From assembly GCF_900108585.1 (NCBI RefSeq), contig NZ_UESZ01000001.1, positions 3,348,001 through 3,412,000 of the forward strand: 64,000 nucleotides of DNA. The letters are read 5' to 3'. The stretch comes from Branchiibius hedensis. GTDB lineage: Bacteria > Actinomycetota > Actinomycetes > Actinomycetales > Dermatophilaceae. Position numbers and translations under genes: made by a program. Positions 16,484 to 25,768 of the stretch are shown here, piece by piece; the first letter of the stretch is position 1, and every line of letters begins with the position of its first letter. Under the pieces are notes generated by a model, which was not told the origin of the DNA, made no database searches, and saw nothing but the letters and a program-made list of their open reading frames with translations.

Positions 16484-17986
16484 TCACTCTGTGGCGGGCA
16501 CCGGCTCCGGCTCGGGAGTGGCCAGGTTCGCCCGCAGCGGTGCCCCACGCACGTAGCCCACGGCGCACAGGATCATCAGGACGACGAGGGTGCCGATCGT
16601 GAAGAGCTCGAAGGTGCCGCGGTGCACACCCCAGGTGTCGAAGAACGGGTAGTCCGCGCCGACCAGCGCCTCCAGGGTGCCCGGGAAGATCGCGACCCAG
16701 GACCCGAGCAGGATCCACAGGAAACACAGCACGCCCATCGCGGTGAAGACGGCGTTCGACACCGGCACCCGGAACGGCCGGTGCACGTCCGGCAGCAGCG
16801 TGCGCAGCCGGATGGCCGCCGGGATCACCAGCAGATAGCTGAGCAGGAAGGTGGTGATCGAGATGGTCAGCACGACCGCGAACACCGCGCCGGCGTCACC
16901 GCTGACCTGCATCGCGACCAACATGAACACCGTCGCTACGACCCCGGACAGGAAGTTGACCCGCACCGGCGTGCTCAGGTGCTTGTTGAAGACACCGAAG
17001 AAACCGCCGAAGAAGGCACCGTCGGCCGCGGCGATCGCTTGCATCCGGTCGGAGATGATCATCCAGGACGCACCCTGCGACATCAGGATCAGCACCAGAC
17101 ACACCGACAGGACCTTCAGCATCGGGCCGGCGGCCGGACCGTAGACCGAGAAGACGGTGGAGGTTGCGTCGAAGAAGCCGCTGATGCCCTTGATCTGGTC
17201 CTTGGGCATCACCGCCAGGATCGCGAAGATCGGCAGCAGATAGCACAGCGCGGCGATGCCGCTGGAACGCAGGATGCCGAACGGGATGTCCCGCGCGGGG
17301 TTCTTCACCTCACCGGCCGCACTGTTGCCCGACTCGAAGCCCAGGTAGGCGAACAGCAGGATCGGGACCGCGCCGAAGAAGCCGATCCAGGTCGGGGAGA
17401 AGTCGGAGATCGACAGATCGGTGATGCCGTGCTCGATCGCGTAGGCGATGGTCGTGCCGATGAAGAGCACCAGCAGTCCGACCTTGAGCAGCGCGCCGAG
17501 TGTCGGGATCCATTTGCCGTACCGCAGACTCACGATCGCCGCGATCACCGTCACCCACACGAAGATCAGCTTGAACGCGTAGTCGGCGAACGAGCCGGAG
17601 GCGATGTGCGCCAGATTCACGTTCCAGGCCTCGGTGGCCAGGAACGCCATCGAACCGCCGACCCACACCGGCTGGGTCACCCAGGTCAGCAGCGCCGCGA
17701 CGGCACCGGCCATGCGCCCGAATGCGTCCCGCACCCAGGTGTAGGCGCCACCCTCCTCGGTGAACGCGCCACCGGTCTCGGCGAAGATCAGGCCGTAGGG
17801 GACCAGGAACGTCACCGCCAGCACGGCCGTCCAGGTGAAGGCTTCCGCTCCGAAGGTGGAGACCTGGCCGAGGGTCTCCAGCCCGACGACGGCCGAGATC
17901 AACAGGAAGATGAGGTCGAACCGGCCGAGGGACCGGGTCAGGTTCTGCTCCTGTTCCTGGGCGAACGCGGTGGGTGTGGTGGTCAT
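16484..17986 (-). CDS. APC superfamily amino acid / amine permease
   Basis: A 500-residue integral membrane transporter with about 12 hydrophobic segments. Family marks include F-L-L-I-S-A-V-V-G-L-E near the start, Y-T-W-V-R-D-A-F-G, and G-E-V-K-N-P-A-R-D-I-P-F-G in the middle. It probably imports an amino acid or amine in exchange for, or together with, protons. ATG 17986 has AAGGA 9 nt upstream; the frame extends farther but overlaps the amidohydrolase. It follows that gene by 25 nt on the same strand, suggesting that the transported compound or its derivative is hydrolysed by it. Confidence 0.85.
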   Translation of the reverse strand: MTTTPTAFAQEQEQNLTRSLGRFDLIFLLISAVVGLETLGQVSTFGAEAFTWTAVLAVTFLVPYGLIFAETGGAFTEEGGAYTWVRDAFGRMAGAVAALLTWVTQPVWVGGSMAFLATEAWNVNLAHIASGSFADYAFKLIFVWVTVIAAIVSLRYGKWIPTLGALLKVGLLVLFIGTTIAYAIEHGITDLSISDFSPTWIGFFGAVPILLFAYLGFESGNSAAGEVKNPARDIPFGILRSSGIAALCYLLPIFAILAVMPKDQIKGISGFFDATSTVFSVYGPAAGPMLKVLSVCLVLILMSQGASWMIISDRMQAIAAADGAFFGGFFGVFNKHLSTPVRVNFLSGVVATVFMLVAMQVSGDAGAVFAVVLTISITTFLLSYLLVIPAAIRLRTLLPDVHRPFRVPVSNAVFTAMGVLCFLWILLGSWVAIFPGTLEALVGADYPFFDTWGVHRGTFELFTIGTLVVLMILCAVGYVRGAPLRANLATPEPEPVPATE

Positions 17987-18011
17987 GACGTGGGTCCTTG
18001 CGTTGAGTGGG

Positions 18012-19637
18012 TCAGGCGGTGAAGACAGGGGCGCCATCGACGTACGTCGCGTGCACCCGGATGGCGGAGAGTTCGTGCGTTGGCGTGCTGATCGGGTCCC
18101 GGTCAAGGACCACCAGGTCGGCGGCCATACCGACGTCGAGGGTCCCGTTGCGGTCCAGGCGGGACGCGTAGGCGGCGCCGGCCGTCGCCGCGTGGACCGC
18201 CGTGACGATGTCCAGACCTTCGTCTGGCAACAGCGGCACTCGCTGGGCGTGCTCGTCCGCGGCGTGCGGATCTGCATGGGGCGCAGTCCGGTTCACGGCG
18301 ACGTGAATCGCCCACAGCGGGTCCGGACTCGACACCGGCCAGTCCGAGCCGAACGCCAGGGAAGTGCCCGCCCCGTGCAAGCTGCTGAAGGCGAAATGCC
18401 GGCGACGCTGCTCGTCGGTGAGGTACGGCAGTTTGGTTTCGACCAGCACCCGGTCCTCGCGGGCCCACAACGGGGACACGTTGGCGATGACGCCGAGCCG
18501 CTTGAACCGGTCGATGTCGGCCGCGTCGATCAGGTCGATGTGCGCGATCTGATGGCGGGCGTCCGGTCGGTGGGCCGCCGCGTCGACGGCATCCAGCGCC
18601 TCCCGGACCGCGCGATCGCCCACTGCGTGCAGATGGACATCGAAGTTCTCAGCGGACAGGGCGCCGACGATCTCGGTGAGCCACACCGGTTCCAAGAAGC
18701 TCAAACCGTGCTGGTGCGGGTGACCCCGGTAGGGCTCCAGCACTGCGGCCGTGAGGTTTTCGCAGACCCCGTCCTGCATGATCTTGATCCCGGTGGTGCG
18801 GAACCGGCGGGCGTCCCGGGTGGTCTCGCGGCGGCGTACGAAACCCTCGATCTGGCTGAGGTCGCCGTCCAGCTGCCACCACAGGTCACCGGTGACCCGC
18901 GCGGTCAGCGCACCGGACGCGTCCAGGGCCCGGTAGGCCTCGAACGTGTCTGGTAGCCCGAGGCATTCGCCGACACCGGCGTCCTGCCAGCCGACGACGC
19001 CTACGGAGTGCAGGTAGGTCTGCGCCTCCAGCAGTGCGCGCTCGATCTCGGCCGCACTCGGTGCCGGGAGCAGGTCGGTGACCAGATTGGCAGCGGACTC
19101 GACCAACATGCCGGTGGCCGCACCGCAGGCGTCGCGGATGATCCGACCGCCCTCCGGATCGGGTGTGCTCTCGGTGATCCCGGCACGCTCCAGTGCCGCC
19201 GAGTTGACCCATACGCCGTGGCCGTCGTGGCTCATGAAGCACGCGGGTCGACCGTCAGTGAGGCTGTCCAACTCGGCCGCCGTCGGGAACCCGCCAGCGA
19301 ACACATCGCCGTACCAACCGGATCCGGTGATCCACTCCGAGGAGGACGAGGCAACGTGTGCCGTGATCAGGGCGCGGTAGGCCTGCAGGCCATGCACTTC
19401 GTCCAGATCGCAGTGCATCCGGTTGAGGCCACCCATCGCGGGGTGCACGTGCGCGTCGACGAAGCCGGGCAGCACGACTCCGTCGACGTCGATGATCCGG
19501 GTGCCGGGACCGGTCAGGTCCGCGCAGTCGGTGGCGCCCAGGGCCACAACGCTGCCGTCGCGGATGGCGAGGGCATCGGTCAACGGCGATCCCGCAGAGG
19601 CTCGGATCGATCCGCGGAAGACAGTGTCGGCTCGCAT
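18012..19637 (-). CDS. YtcJ/NfdA-type metal-dependent amidohydrolase
   Basis: A 541-residue amidohydrolase family 3 member, similar in kind to N-substituted formamide deformylase and YtcJ. Metal-site motifs: H-x-H in F-V-D-A-H-V-H-P, the carboxylated-lysine region G-I-K-I-M-Q-D-G, H-L-H-A-V-G-D, H-Q-I-A-H-I-D and the final Asp in F-G-S-D-W-P-V. It hydrolyses an amide or cyclic amide bond in the cytoplasm. GGGAGG precedes ATG 19637. First gene of the leftward amidohydrolase-permease unit and divergent from the LysR gene, whose operators lie between them. A distant paralogue is at 48789-50336. Confidence 0.82.
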   Translation of the reverse strand: MRADTVFRGSIRASAGSPLTDALAIRDGSVVALGATDCADLTGPGTRIIDVDGVVLPGFVDAHVHPAMGGLNRMHCDLDEVHGLQAYRALITAHVASSSSEWITGSGWYGDVFAGGFPTAAELDSLTDGRPACFMSHDGHGVWVNSAALERAGITESTPDPEGGRIIRDACGAATGMLVESAANLVTDLLPAPSAAEIERALLEAQTYLHSVGVVGWQDAGVGECLGLPDTFEAYRALDASGALTARVTGDLWWQLDGDLSQIEGFVRRRETTRDARRFRTTGIKIMQDGVCENLTAAVLEPYRGHPHQHGLSFLEPVWLTEIVGALSAENFDVHLHAVGDRAVREALDAVDAAAHRPDARHQIAHIDLIDAADIDRFKRLGVIANVSPLWAREDRVLVETKLPYLTDEQRRRHFAFSSLHGAGTSLAFGSDWPVSSPDPLWAIHVAVNRTAPHADPHAADEHAQRVPLLPDEGLDIVTAVHAATAGAAYASRLDRNGTLDVGMAADLVVLDRDPISTPTHELSAIRVHATYVDGAPVFTA

Positions 19638-19712
19638 TGGATCCTCCCGGGGTCGGCACGTGTTCCGCAGACCCTCCCACGCCGGAGGGGGTCGGGCGGT
19701 TACGTTTGAGTT

Positions 19713-19745
19713 TCAGCTCAGCTGATTCTGTTGATGAAAGTCATC
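19713..19745. promoter_or_regulatory. two 13-bp palindromes, candidate LysR operator pair
   Basis: TCAGCTCAGCTGA (19713-19725) and GATGAAAGTCATC (19733-19745) are each perfect 5-3-5 palindromes. Their centres are 20 bp apart, two helical turns, in the 136-nt gap between the divergent amidohydrolase and LysR genes. This is the arrangement expected for a LysR tetramer binding two sites. Binding is inferred, not shown. Confidence 0.55.
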
Positions 19746-19773
19746 TGAATTTCTGTTGCACCGGGAGGCGTCG

Positions 19774-20730
19774 ATGGCCGCACAGGACCGCGCGGGCAAC
19801 CGCCTGCCGAACTTCACCCTCGTCCAACTGCGCTACTTCGCCGCGGCGGCCGAACACGGCAGCATGACCGCCGCCGCGCGTGAGTTGGTCGTCTCCCAGT
19901 CAGCGGTTTCGACCGCGGTCGCCCAGCTGGAGAAGGAACTCGGCGTCCAGCTGTTGCTGCGCCATCATGCCCGCGGCCTGGCGTTGACCCCGGCCGGGCG
20001 GGAGTTTTACACCGAACTGCGCGGCTTCCTCGCGCACAGCCAGGAGCTCGCCGACGCCGCGCGCAACGCGGGCCAGACGCTGATGGGCGAGTTGCGGGTC
20101 GGCATGTTCGCCACCATCGCGCCGTTCATGCTGCCCGGGCTGGTCACGCAGTACGCCGATCGCTACCCCCGCGTCGACCTCACCGTGATCGAGGCCGAGC
20201 ATGCGGAGTTGAAGAAGGGGTTGCGCGACGGCGCCTTCGAGGTCGCGGTGATGTACAGCTACGACCTCGGCACGGAGTTGCGCTGCGTCCCGGTGGCGAC
20301 CATCCCGCCGTACGTGCTGGTCCCGGTCGGTCACCGGTTGGCGGGGCGGCGCAGTGTGTCGCTGGCCGAGCTGGCCGGCGATCGGTTGGTGCTGCTCGAC
20401 CTGCCGCACACGGCCAGCTACTTCCGCTCGTTGTTCGCCCAGGTCGGGGTCGAACCGACGATCGGCTACCGGTCGCGATTGTTCGAGACGGTGCGCTCGA
20501 TGGTGGCCGCCGGACACGGCTACTCCATCCTCAACCAGCGCCCCGCCAGCGACGAGAGCTACAGCGGCGGGCCGGTCGTCGCGCTACGTATCAAGGACGA
20601 GTTGCCGACCCTGGACGCCGTCGCGGCCTGGGTGGACGGTGCGCGGCTGACCCGCAAGGCGATGGCGTTCATCGAGCAGTGCCGCGCCATCGGCGGCCTG
20701 GAGCCGGGTATCGGCAAATTAGATGACTAA
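19774..20730 (+). CDS. LysR family transcriptional regulator of the catabolic island
   Basis: A 318-residue regulator. The winged-helix domain occupies residues 8-68 (L-R-Y-F-A-A-A-A-E-H-G-S-M-T-A-A-A, S-Q-S-A-V-S-T-A-V-A-Q-L-E) and the rest is a periplasmic-binding-protein-like effector domain. ATG 19774 has GGGAGG 5 nt upstream; TTG 19756 is a poorer choice. It is divergent from the amidohydrolase-permease unit and co-directional with the seven-gene operon that starts 140 nt downstream, so it probably controls both in response to a pathway intermediate. Confidence 0.88.
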   Translation: MAAQDRAGNRLPNFTLVQLRYFAAAAEHGSMTAAARELVVSQSAVSTAVAQLEKELGVQLLLRHHARGLALTPAGREFYTELRGFLAHSQELADAARNAGQTLMGELRVGMFATIAPFMLPGLVTQYADRYPRVDLTVIEAEHAELKKGLRDGAFEVAVMYSYDLGTELRCVPVATIPPYVLVPVGHRLAGRRSVSLAELAGDRLVLLDLPHTASYFRSLFAQVGVEPTIGYRSRLFETVRSMVAAGHGYSILNQRPASDESYSGGPVVALRIKDELPTLDAVAAWVDGARLTRKAMAFIEQCRAIGGLEPGIGKLDD

Positions 20731-20870
20731 CGCCATTTTCTTGTGATGGACAAATGACCGCCGGACGCCACATCGTTGGGTGATCCGGCACCTGCGGGTG
20801 CCCGTCGCACATCGTGGTGCATCCCCTTGACATCGCGCCCCGCGCACCCCGCACTGCTAGGAGACGCTCC
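20731..20870 (+). promoter_or_regulatory. leader region of the seven-gene catabolic operon
   Basis: The gap contains a small perfect hairpin, GGCACC-TGCG-GGTGCC (20787-20802), a TTGACA-like -35 at 20826-20831 and two copies of CACATCGT (20769-20776, 20808-20815 region). No good -10 is evident. The repeated CACATCGT flanking the hairpin may be a regulator site; this is inference. Confidence 0.35.
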
Positions 20871-22277
20871 ATGGCAACGTCACACGAAAACCCCACGCTC
20901 ACAGAGACTCTCGAAGCTCGCACCATCGAGCACATCCCCGAAGACGAGCGGCACGGCAGTGCCACCCAGCTGTTCACCATCTGGTTCGGCTCCAACATCA
21001 TGCTGCTGACCGTGGCGACCGGTGTGCTGGCCACCCTGGTCTTCGGGCTGCCGGTCTGGGCGGCGGCGATCGCCCTGATCATCGGCAACCTCGTCGGTGG
21101 TGTGGTGATGGCCCTGCACGCCGCGCAGGGTCCGCAGATGGGTGTGCCGCAGATGCTGCAAACCCGTGCGCAGTTCGGGTCCTACGGCAGCCTGCTGGTC
21201 GTCACGATCGTGGTGCTGATGTACACCGCGTTCTTCGCCTCCAACATGGTGCTCGGCGGCCAGGCACTCGCGAGCCTGATCGGGATGGGTGAGACCCCGG
21301 CGATCCTGCTGGTCGGTGTGCTGGGTGTCCTCGGCGCCATCTTCGGCTACAAGGTCATCCACGCCATGGCCGGCGTCATCAGCGCGCTGGCCGGTGTGGC
21401 CCTGCTGCTGTCGCTGGTCATGCTCTTCGTGATCAAACTGCCGAGCGACACCTTCTCGGTTGGATCCTTCTCCTGGGCCGGTTTCATGAGCACGTTGTCG
21501 CTGGCCGCCCTGTGGCAGATCGCCTACGCGCCGTACGTCTCGGACTACACCCGCTACATGCCCAAGGACACCGGCGTGCGGGCCGCCTTCTGGGCGACCT
21601 ACTCCGGGTGCGTGCTCGGCTCGTTGTTGCCGATGCTCCTGGGCGCGGTGCTCGGTGCCGCCTTCCCCAAGGACGACACGATCGCCGCGGTGCGCGACGG
21701 ATCGGGGATCTTCGGGGTCTTCGTGCTGGCCGTCTTCGGCATCAGCATCGCCGCCACGAACGCGATGAACCTCTACTGCGGCGCGCTGTCCACTCTCACG
21801 ATCGGCCAGACGCTGTGGCCCACGTGGCGACCGAAGGCAGCCATGCGGATCATCGTCTGCCTGGGTCTGTTCGCGATCAGCTGTGTGATCGGCCTGCTGG
21901 GCAAGGACAACTTCCTGGGCAACTTCAGCAACCTGATGCTGCTGCTGATGTGCGTGCTGATCCCGTGGACCGCGGTCAACCTGGTCGACTACTACCTGCT
22001 GCGCCACGGGGACTACGACATCGACTCGCTCTTCGAGTCCGATGGCGGCATCTACGGCAAGCTCAACGTGCCCGCCGTGGGCTGCTACGTCCTGGGCATC
22101 CTGGTGCAGTTGCCGTTCCTGTCCAACACGCTCTACACCGGCCCGATCGCCAAAGCGATGAACGGGGTCGACATCTCCTGGATCGTCGGCCTGGCCGTCA
22201 TCTGCCCCGTCTACTACTTCTGGGCCAAGGCCGCTCGCAGCTCGCACGTGGTGCTGGCTGCCGACGCCACGGTGTGA
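20871..22277 (+). CDS. NCS1 family nucleobase/hydantoin/allantoin-type permease
   Basis: A 468-residue membrane protein with about 12 helices. The pattern T-I-W-F-G-S-N-I-M-L-L-T near the first helix, G-P-Q-M-G-V-P-Q-M-L-Q-T-R, Y-A-P-Y-V-S-D-Y-T-R-Y-M and P-W-T-A-V-N-L-V-D-Y-Y are NCS1 hallmarks. Members use Na+ or H+ to import purines, cytosine, allantoin, hydantoins or similar N-heterocycles. ATG 20871 has AGGAG 8 nt upstream; the frame extends to 20814 without a better start. First gene of the operon, so the pathway substrate is probably a small nitrogen heterocycle or amine. Confidence 0.88.
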   Translation: MATSHENPTLTETLEARTIEHIPEDERHGSATQLFTIWFGSNIMLLTVATGVLATLVFGLPVWAAAIALIIGNLVGGVVMALHAAQGPQMGVPQMLQTRAQFGSYGSLLVVTIVVLMYTAFFASNMVLGGQALASLIGMGETPAILLVGVLGVLGAIFGYKVIHAMAGVISALAGVALLLSLVMLFVIKLPSDTFSVGSFSWAGFMSTLSLAALWQIAYAPYVSDYTRYMPKDTGVRAAFWATYSGCVLGSLLPMLLGAVLGAAFPKDDTIAAVRDGSGIFGVFVLAVFGISIAATNAMNLYCGALSTLTIGQTLWPTWRPKAAMRIIVCLGLFAISCVIGLLGKDNFLGNFSNLMLLLMCVLIPWTAVNLVDYYLLRHGDYDIDSLFESDGGIYGKLNVPAVGCYVLGILVQLPFLSNTLYTGPIAKAMNGVDISWIVGLAVICPVYYFWAKAARSSHVVLAADATV

Positions 22278-22288
22278 GGATCGACTCT

Positions 22289-23776
22289 GTGAAGACAGCT
22301 CCCGAATGGGCCGCCGCCGCGGCCGCTCAGCGACCCGCCGGACTGGCCTGGATCGACGGTCGGCCCGTCCCGAGCAGCTCTGGTCGCACCCGGCCCACCG
22401 TCGATCCGGCGACCGGCCAGGTCATCGCCGAGGTCGCCGAGTGCGACGAGCGCGACGTCGACCTCGCGGTGGATGCCGCCCGTCGGGCCTTCCTGTCCGG
22501 CTCGTGGAGCCGTCAGGGGCCGCGGGATCGGGCCGCCGTGCTCAGCCGCCTCGCCGACCTGATCCTGGCCAACCTCGATGAGTTGGCGCTGCTGGACAGC
22601 CGCGATGGTGGCAAGCGGATCGTCGACACGACCGCCATCGACATTCCCGGGTCGGCCGCGATCCTGCGCTGGTACGCCGAGTCCCTGGACAAGGTGTACG
22701 GCGAGGTGGCGCCGACCGGGCCGGGCGATCTGGCCACGGTCACTCGCGAACCGCTGGGCGTCATCGCGGCGGTCGTGCCGTGGAACTACCCCTTGGAGAT
22801 GGCCATCTGGAAGCTGGCACCGGCGCTCGCCGTCGGCAACAGTGTCGTGCTCAAGCCGTCGGAGGAAACGCCTCTGTCGGCGTTGCGGCTGGGCGAATTG
22901 GCCACGGAGGCAGGGCTTCCCGATGGCGTGCTGTCTGTTGTGCCTGGCGACGGCCCGGTCGTGGGTCAGGCGCTCGGGCGTCACACCGACGTCGACGCGG
23001 TCACCTTCACCGGCTCTACCCAGGTCGGCAAGCTCTTCCAGCTTTACGCCGGCGAGTCGAACATGAAGCAGGTGTGGCTGGAGTGCGGTGGCAAGAGTGC
23101 CGTCGTGGTCCTGGATGACGTGACGGATCTCGACGCGGTCGCGGCCGGAGTGACCGGCGGGATCTTCACCAACGCCGGCCAGGTCTGCTCCGCCACGTCA
23201 CGGCTGGTCGTGCAACGTGGGGTTGCCGAGGCGCTGACCGAGCGGCTCCTGGCCCGGACAGCAGCGATCACGGTGGGCAACCCGTTGGATCCGGCGACGG
23301 ACATGGGGCCGCTGGTCAGCATCGGGCAGGCAACGCAGGTGCGTTCGCTGCTCACCGATGGTGCGGCCGAAGCGGCAGCACTGGTCGGCGGCGAGCTCGA
23401 ACCCGGCGCAGCCACAGAGTGTTTCGTCCGTCCCGCGGTCCTGGTCGATGTCGCACCCACTGCCCGCATTGCGCAGACGGAAGTCTTCGGGCCAGTTCTG
23501 GTGACGCACGTCGTCGACACCGAGGAAGAGGCGATCGCAGTGGCCAACGGCACGCCGTACGCGTTGGCGGCTGGGCTGTGGACCGACGATCTGCGTCGGG
23601 CACACCGGGTTGCTGCAGCGCTGCGAGCCGGCACGGTATCGGTGAATTGCGTTGACGCATTGGATGTTTCAACGCCGTTCGGCGGATTCGGCCTGTCCGG
23701 CTATGGTCGTGACCTGTCGTTGCACGCGATGGACAAATTCACCGGGTTGAAGACGACCTGGGTGCACTATGGCTGA
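22289..23776 (+). CDS. aldehyde dehydrogenase (aminoaldehyde/PuuC-like)
   Basis: A 495-residue ALDH with Asn166 (V-P-W-N-Y-P), Glu265 (L-E-C-G-G-K-S) and Cys300 (N-A-G-Q-V-C-S-A-T-S-R). The block around Cys300 and the P-W-N-Y-P-L-E-M-A region resemble gamma-glutamyl-aminobutyraldehyde and betaine-aldehyde dehydrogenases. In this operon it would oxidise the aldehyde released by the amine dehydrogenase or the GMC enzyme. GTG 22289 has AGGA 8 nt upstream; GTG 22274 overlapping the permease stop is an alternative. Its 3' end overlaps the next gene by 8 bp. Confidence 0.87.
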   Translation: MKTAPEWAAAAAAQRPAGLAWIDGRPVPSSSGRTRPTVDPATGQVIAEVAECDERDVDLAVDAARRAFLSGSWSRQGPRDRAAVLSRLADLILANLDELALLDSRDGGKRIVDTTAIDIPGSAAILRWYAESLDKVYGEVAPTGPGDLATVTREPLGVIAAVVPWNYPLEMAIWKLAPALAVGNSVVLKPSEETPLSALRLGELATEAGLPDGVLSVVPGDGPVVGQALGRHTDVDAVTFTGSTQVGKLFQLYAGESNMKQVWLECGGKSAVVVLDDVTDLDAVAAGVTGGIFTNAGQVCSATSRLVVQRGVAEALTERLLARTAAITVGNPLDPATDMGPLVSIGQATQVRSLLTDGAAEAAALVGGELEPGAATECFVRPAVLVDVAPTARIAQTEVFGPVLVTHVVDTEEEAIAVANGTPYALAAGLWTDDLRRAHRVAAALRAGTVSVNCVDALDVSTPFGGFGLSGYGRDLSLHAMDKFTGLKTTWVHYG

Positions 23777-25337
23777 TTCGCAGCACGAGTTCATCGTCGT
23801 GGGTGGTGGCACTGCCGGATCATTGCTCGCGGCCCGACTGGCTGAGCGCGGCCGCGACGTAGCCCTGGTCGAATGGGGCCCCTCGGACAAGCACGAGCCG
23901 CGGGCTCGCTACCTGCGCCGCTGGGCCGAGATGCTCGAGGGCGAATACGACCTGGACTACCGCAGCCTGCCCAATGAGCGCGGCAACTCCCACATCCGGT
24001 TGGCGCGCCTGCGCATTCTCGGTGGCTGCTCGACTGCGAACACGATGATCGCCTGGCGTCCGTTGGCCTCCGACTTGCAGGAGTGGGAGTCGCTCGGCGC
24101 GACCGGCTGGGGTCCGGATGCCGTGCTGCCGCTCTACCAGCGACTGCGGACTCCCATTCAACCTGTGTCGCAGGAGGACCAGAACCCATTCGTCGCGGAC
24201 GTGGTGGCCAGCGCTTCGTCCGCACTCGGCGTACCGGTGCAGGACGCATGGAACGACGGACGACTGGACGAATCACCCAGCGGCGCAGGATTTTTCGAGG
24301 TCGGCTACACGCCGGAGTCCGGAGTGCGTGCGTCTACGTCGATCCATTACCTGCACGAGGCGGAGCCAGGGACTGCGTTGCCAACCGTGCTCACCGGTCT
24401 GCGGGCCACGCAGATCGTGCTGTCCGACGACGGCGGGCGCGCGACCGGTGTGCGCGTGCGGTCCGCTGACGGTGTGACCACGACGCTATCGGCCACGCGG
24501 GAGGTCGTCCTGTGCGCGGGCGCGATCGACACCCCGCGGCTGCTGCAGTTGTCCGGGATCGGACCACGCGACGTACTCAAAGCTGCCGGCGTCCCCGTGC
24601 GACACGAACTCCCGGGCGTCGGGGCGAACCTGCAGGACCACGTCGAAGGGCTGGTGGTCTGGCAGTCGCGGCGGACCCCGCCCGAGGTCTGCGCGAGCGG
24701 CTGGGACGCCGGCGCGATGATCAGCGACGCGACCCCCGATGACCGACCCGACGTCCTGATGCACTTCCCGGTCGAGCCGTGGGCCGTGCACGCCGACCGC
24801 TACCGCGCCGAGCGCGGTCAGGAACCGTTGCCCCACAACATCATCTCGATCGCGCCCAACGTGGCCCGCCCACTGAGTCGGGGTCGCACGTGGATCACGT
24901 CTGCGGACCCGGACGTGCCGCCGGCGATCGACTACCGGTCCTTCACCGATCCCGACGGACGCGATGAGCAACTGCTGGTCGAGGGCGTCCGCCGGGCCCG
25001 GCTGATCGCCCAGGAGGAGCCGATGGCCTCCTGGGTGGAGCGAGAAGTGTTCCCTGGCAGTGAGATTCAGGACGGCGATGAGTTGTCGGCCATCCTGCGG
25101 GCCACCCACCAGACCGTGTACCACGTCAGCGGTACCTGCCGGATCGGCGCAGTCGACGACCGTCTCGCCGTGGTCGACCCGGACCTCGCCGTCCGCGGGA
25201 TCGACGGGCTGCGGATCGCCGATGCCTCCGTCTTCCCCACCCTCACCGCGACCAATCCGGTCGTGACGGTGATGCTGGTGGCCGAGCGGGCCGCCGACCT
25301 GATCACCGAAGCAATTCCACACCCAGAAGGAGCCTGA
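23769..25337 (+). CDS. GMC family FAD oxidoreductase, copy 2
   Basis: A 522-residue GMC oxidoreductase. The FAD motif G-G-G-T-A-G is at residues 12-17, the second signature C-A-G-A-I-D-T-P-R-L-L-Q-L-S-G-I-G-P mid-protein, and the catalytic His is in Y-H-V-S-G-T-C-R-I-G, with the partner Asn in A-T-N-P-V-V-T-V. It oxidises an alcohol to the aldehyde used by the ALDH encoded just upstream, whose gene it overlaps by 8 bp. It is clearly diverged from copy 1 at 14728-16314, so the two probably act on different alcohols. Confidence 0.87.
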   Translation: MADSQHEFIVVGGGTAGSLLAARLAERGRDVALVEWGPSDKHEPRARYLRRWAEMLEGEYDLDYRSLPNERGNSHIRLARLRILGGCSTANTMIAWRPLASDLQEWESLGATGWGPDAVLPLYQRLRTPIQPVSQEDQNPFVADVVASASSALGVPVQDAWNDGRLDESPSGAGFFEVGYTPESGVRASTSIHYLHEAEPGTALPTVLTGLRATQIVLSDDGGRATGVRVRSADGVTTTLSATREVVLCAGAIDTPRLLQLSGIGPRDVLKAAGVPVRHELPGVGANLQDHVEGLVVWQSRRTPPEVCASGWDAGAMISDATPDDRPDVLMHFPVEPWAVHADRYRAERGQEPLPHNIISIAPNVARPLSRGRTWITSADPDVPPAIDYRSFTDPDGRDEQLLVEGVRRARLIAQEEPMASWVEREVFPGSEIQDGDELSAILRATHQTVYHVSGTCRIGAVDDRLAVVDPDLAVRGIDGLRIADASVFPTLTATNPVVTVMLVAERAADLITEAIPHPEGA

Positions 25338-25339
25338 CC

Positions 25340-25768
25340 GTGACCGACGAGATCGTCGTCGGCGGCCACCGCCGCATCCGTCCGTTCAACACCGCCGACA
25401 CCTACCCTGAGCAGAATCTCGGCAACGATCTGTGCCAGGCGGTGGTCGCAGGCAACACGGTCTATGTCCGCGGCCAGGTCGCCCAGGATCTCGACACCCG
25501 GGAGAACGTCGCCGTCGGCGACGCCGCCGGGCAGACCCAGAAGGTGTGCGACAACATCCTGCTGCTGCTGTCCGAGGCGGGTGCGCAGCCGGAGCACATC
25601 GTCAGTTGCCACATCTATCTGACCGACATCCGACACCGTGAAGACGTGTACCGGGTGATGGGTGAGCGGTTGGCCGGTGTGTTCTATGTATCGACCGGTC
25701 TGGTGGTGCAGGCGTTGGCGCGGCCCGAGTGGCTGGTCGAGGTCGGCGTCGTCGCGGTGATCCCGTGA
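25340..25768 (+). CDS. RidA/YjgF superfamily protein lacking the RidA arginine
   Basis: A 142-residue Rid-superfamily protein. GTG 25340 has AAGGAG upstream, 2 nt after the GMC stop. The core V-Y-V-R-G-Q-V-A-Q-D, V-S-C-H-I-Y-L-T-D and V-V-Q-A-L-A fit the chorismate-mutase-like trimer. Enamine/imine deaminases of the RidA subfamily use an Arg in the motif A-R-S-C-V-E-V; here the matching stretch is V-S-T-G-L-V-V, so that Arg is a Ser. This places it among the other Rid subfamilies, some of which act in catabolic operons on specific intermediates. Overlaps the DUF1028 gene by 4 bp (GTGA). Confidence 0.85.
   Translation: MTDEIVVGGHRRIRPFNTADTYPEQNLGNDLCQAVVAGNTVYVRGQVAQDLDTRENVAVGDAAGQTQKVCDNILLLLSEAGAQPEHIVSCHIYLTDIRHREDVYRVMGERLAGVFYVSTGLVVQALARPEWLVEVGVVAVIP

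Noticed and set aside
16415-18022. 535-codon rightward open frame
   Set aside because: Antisense to the APC permease; composed almost only of Arg, Gln, Asp, Gly and His, typical of a shadow frame.
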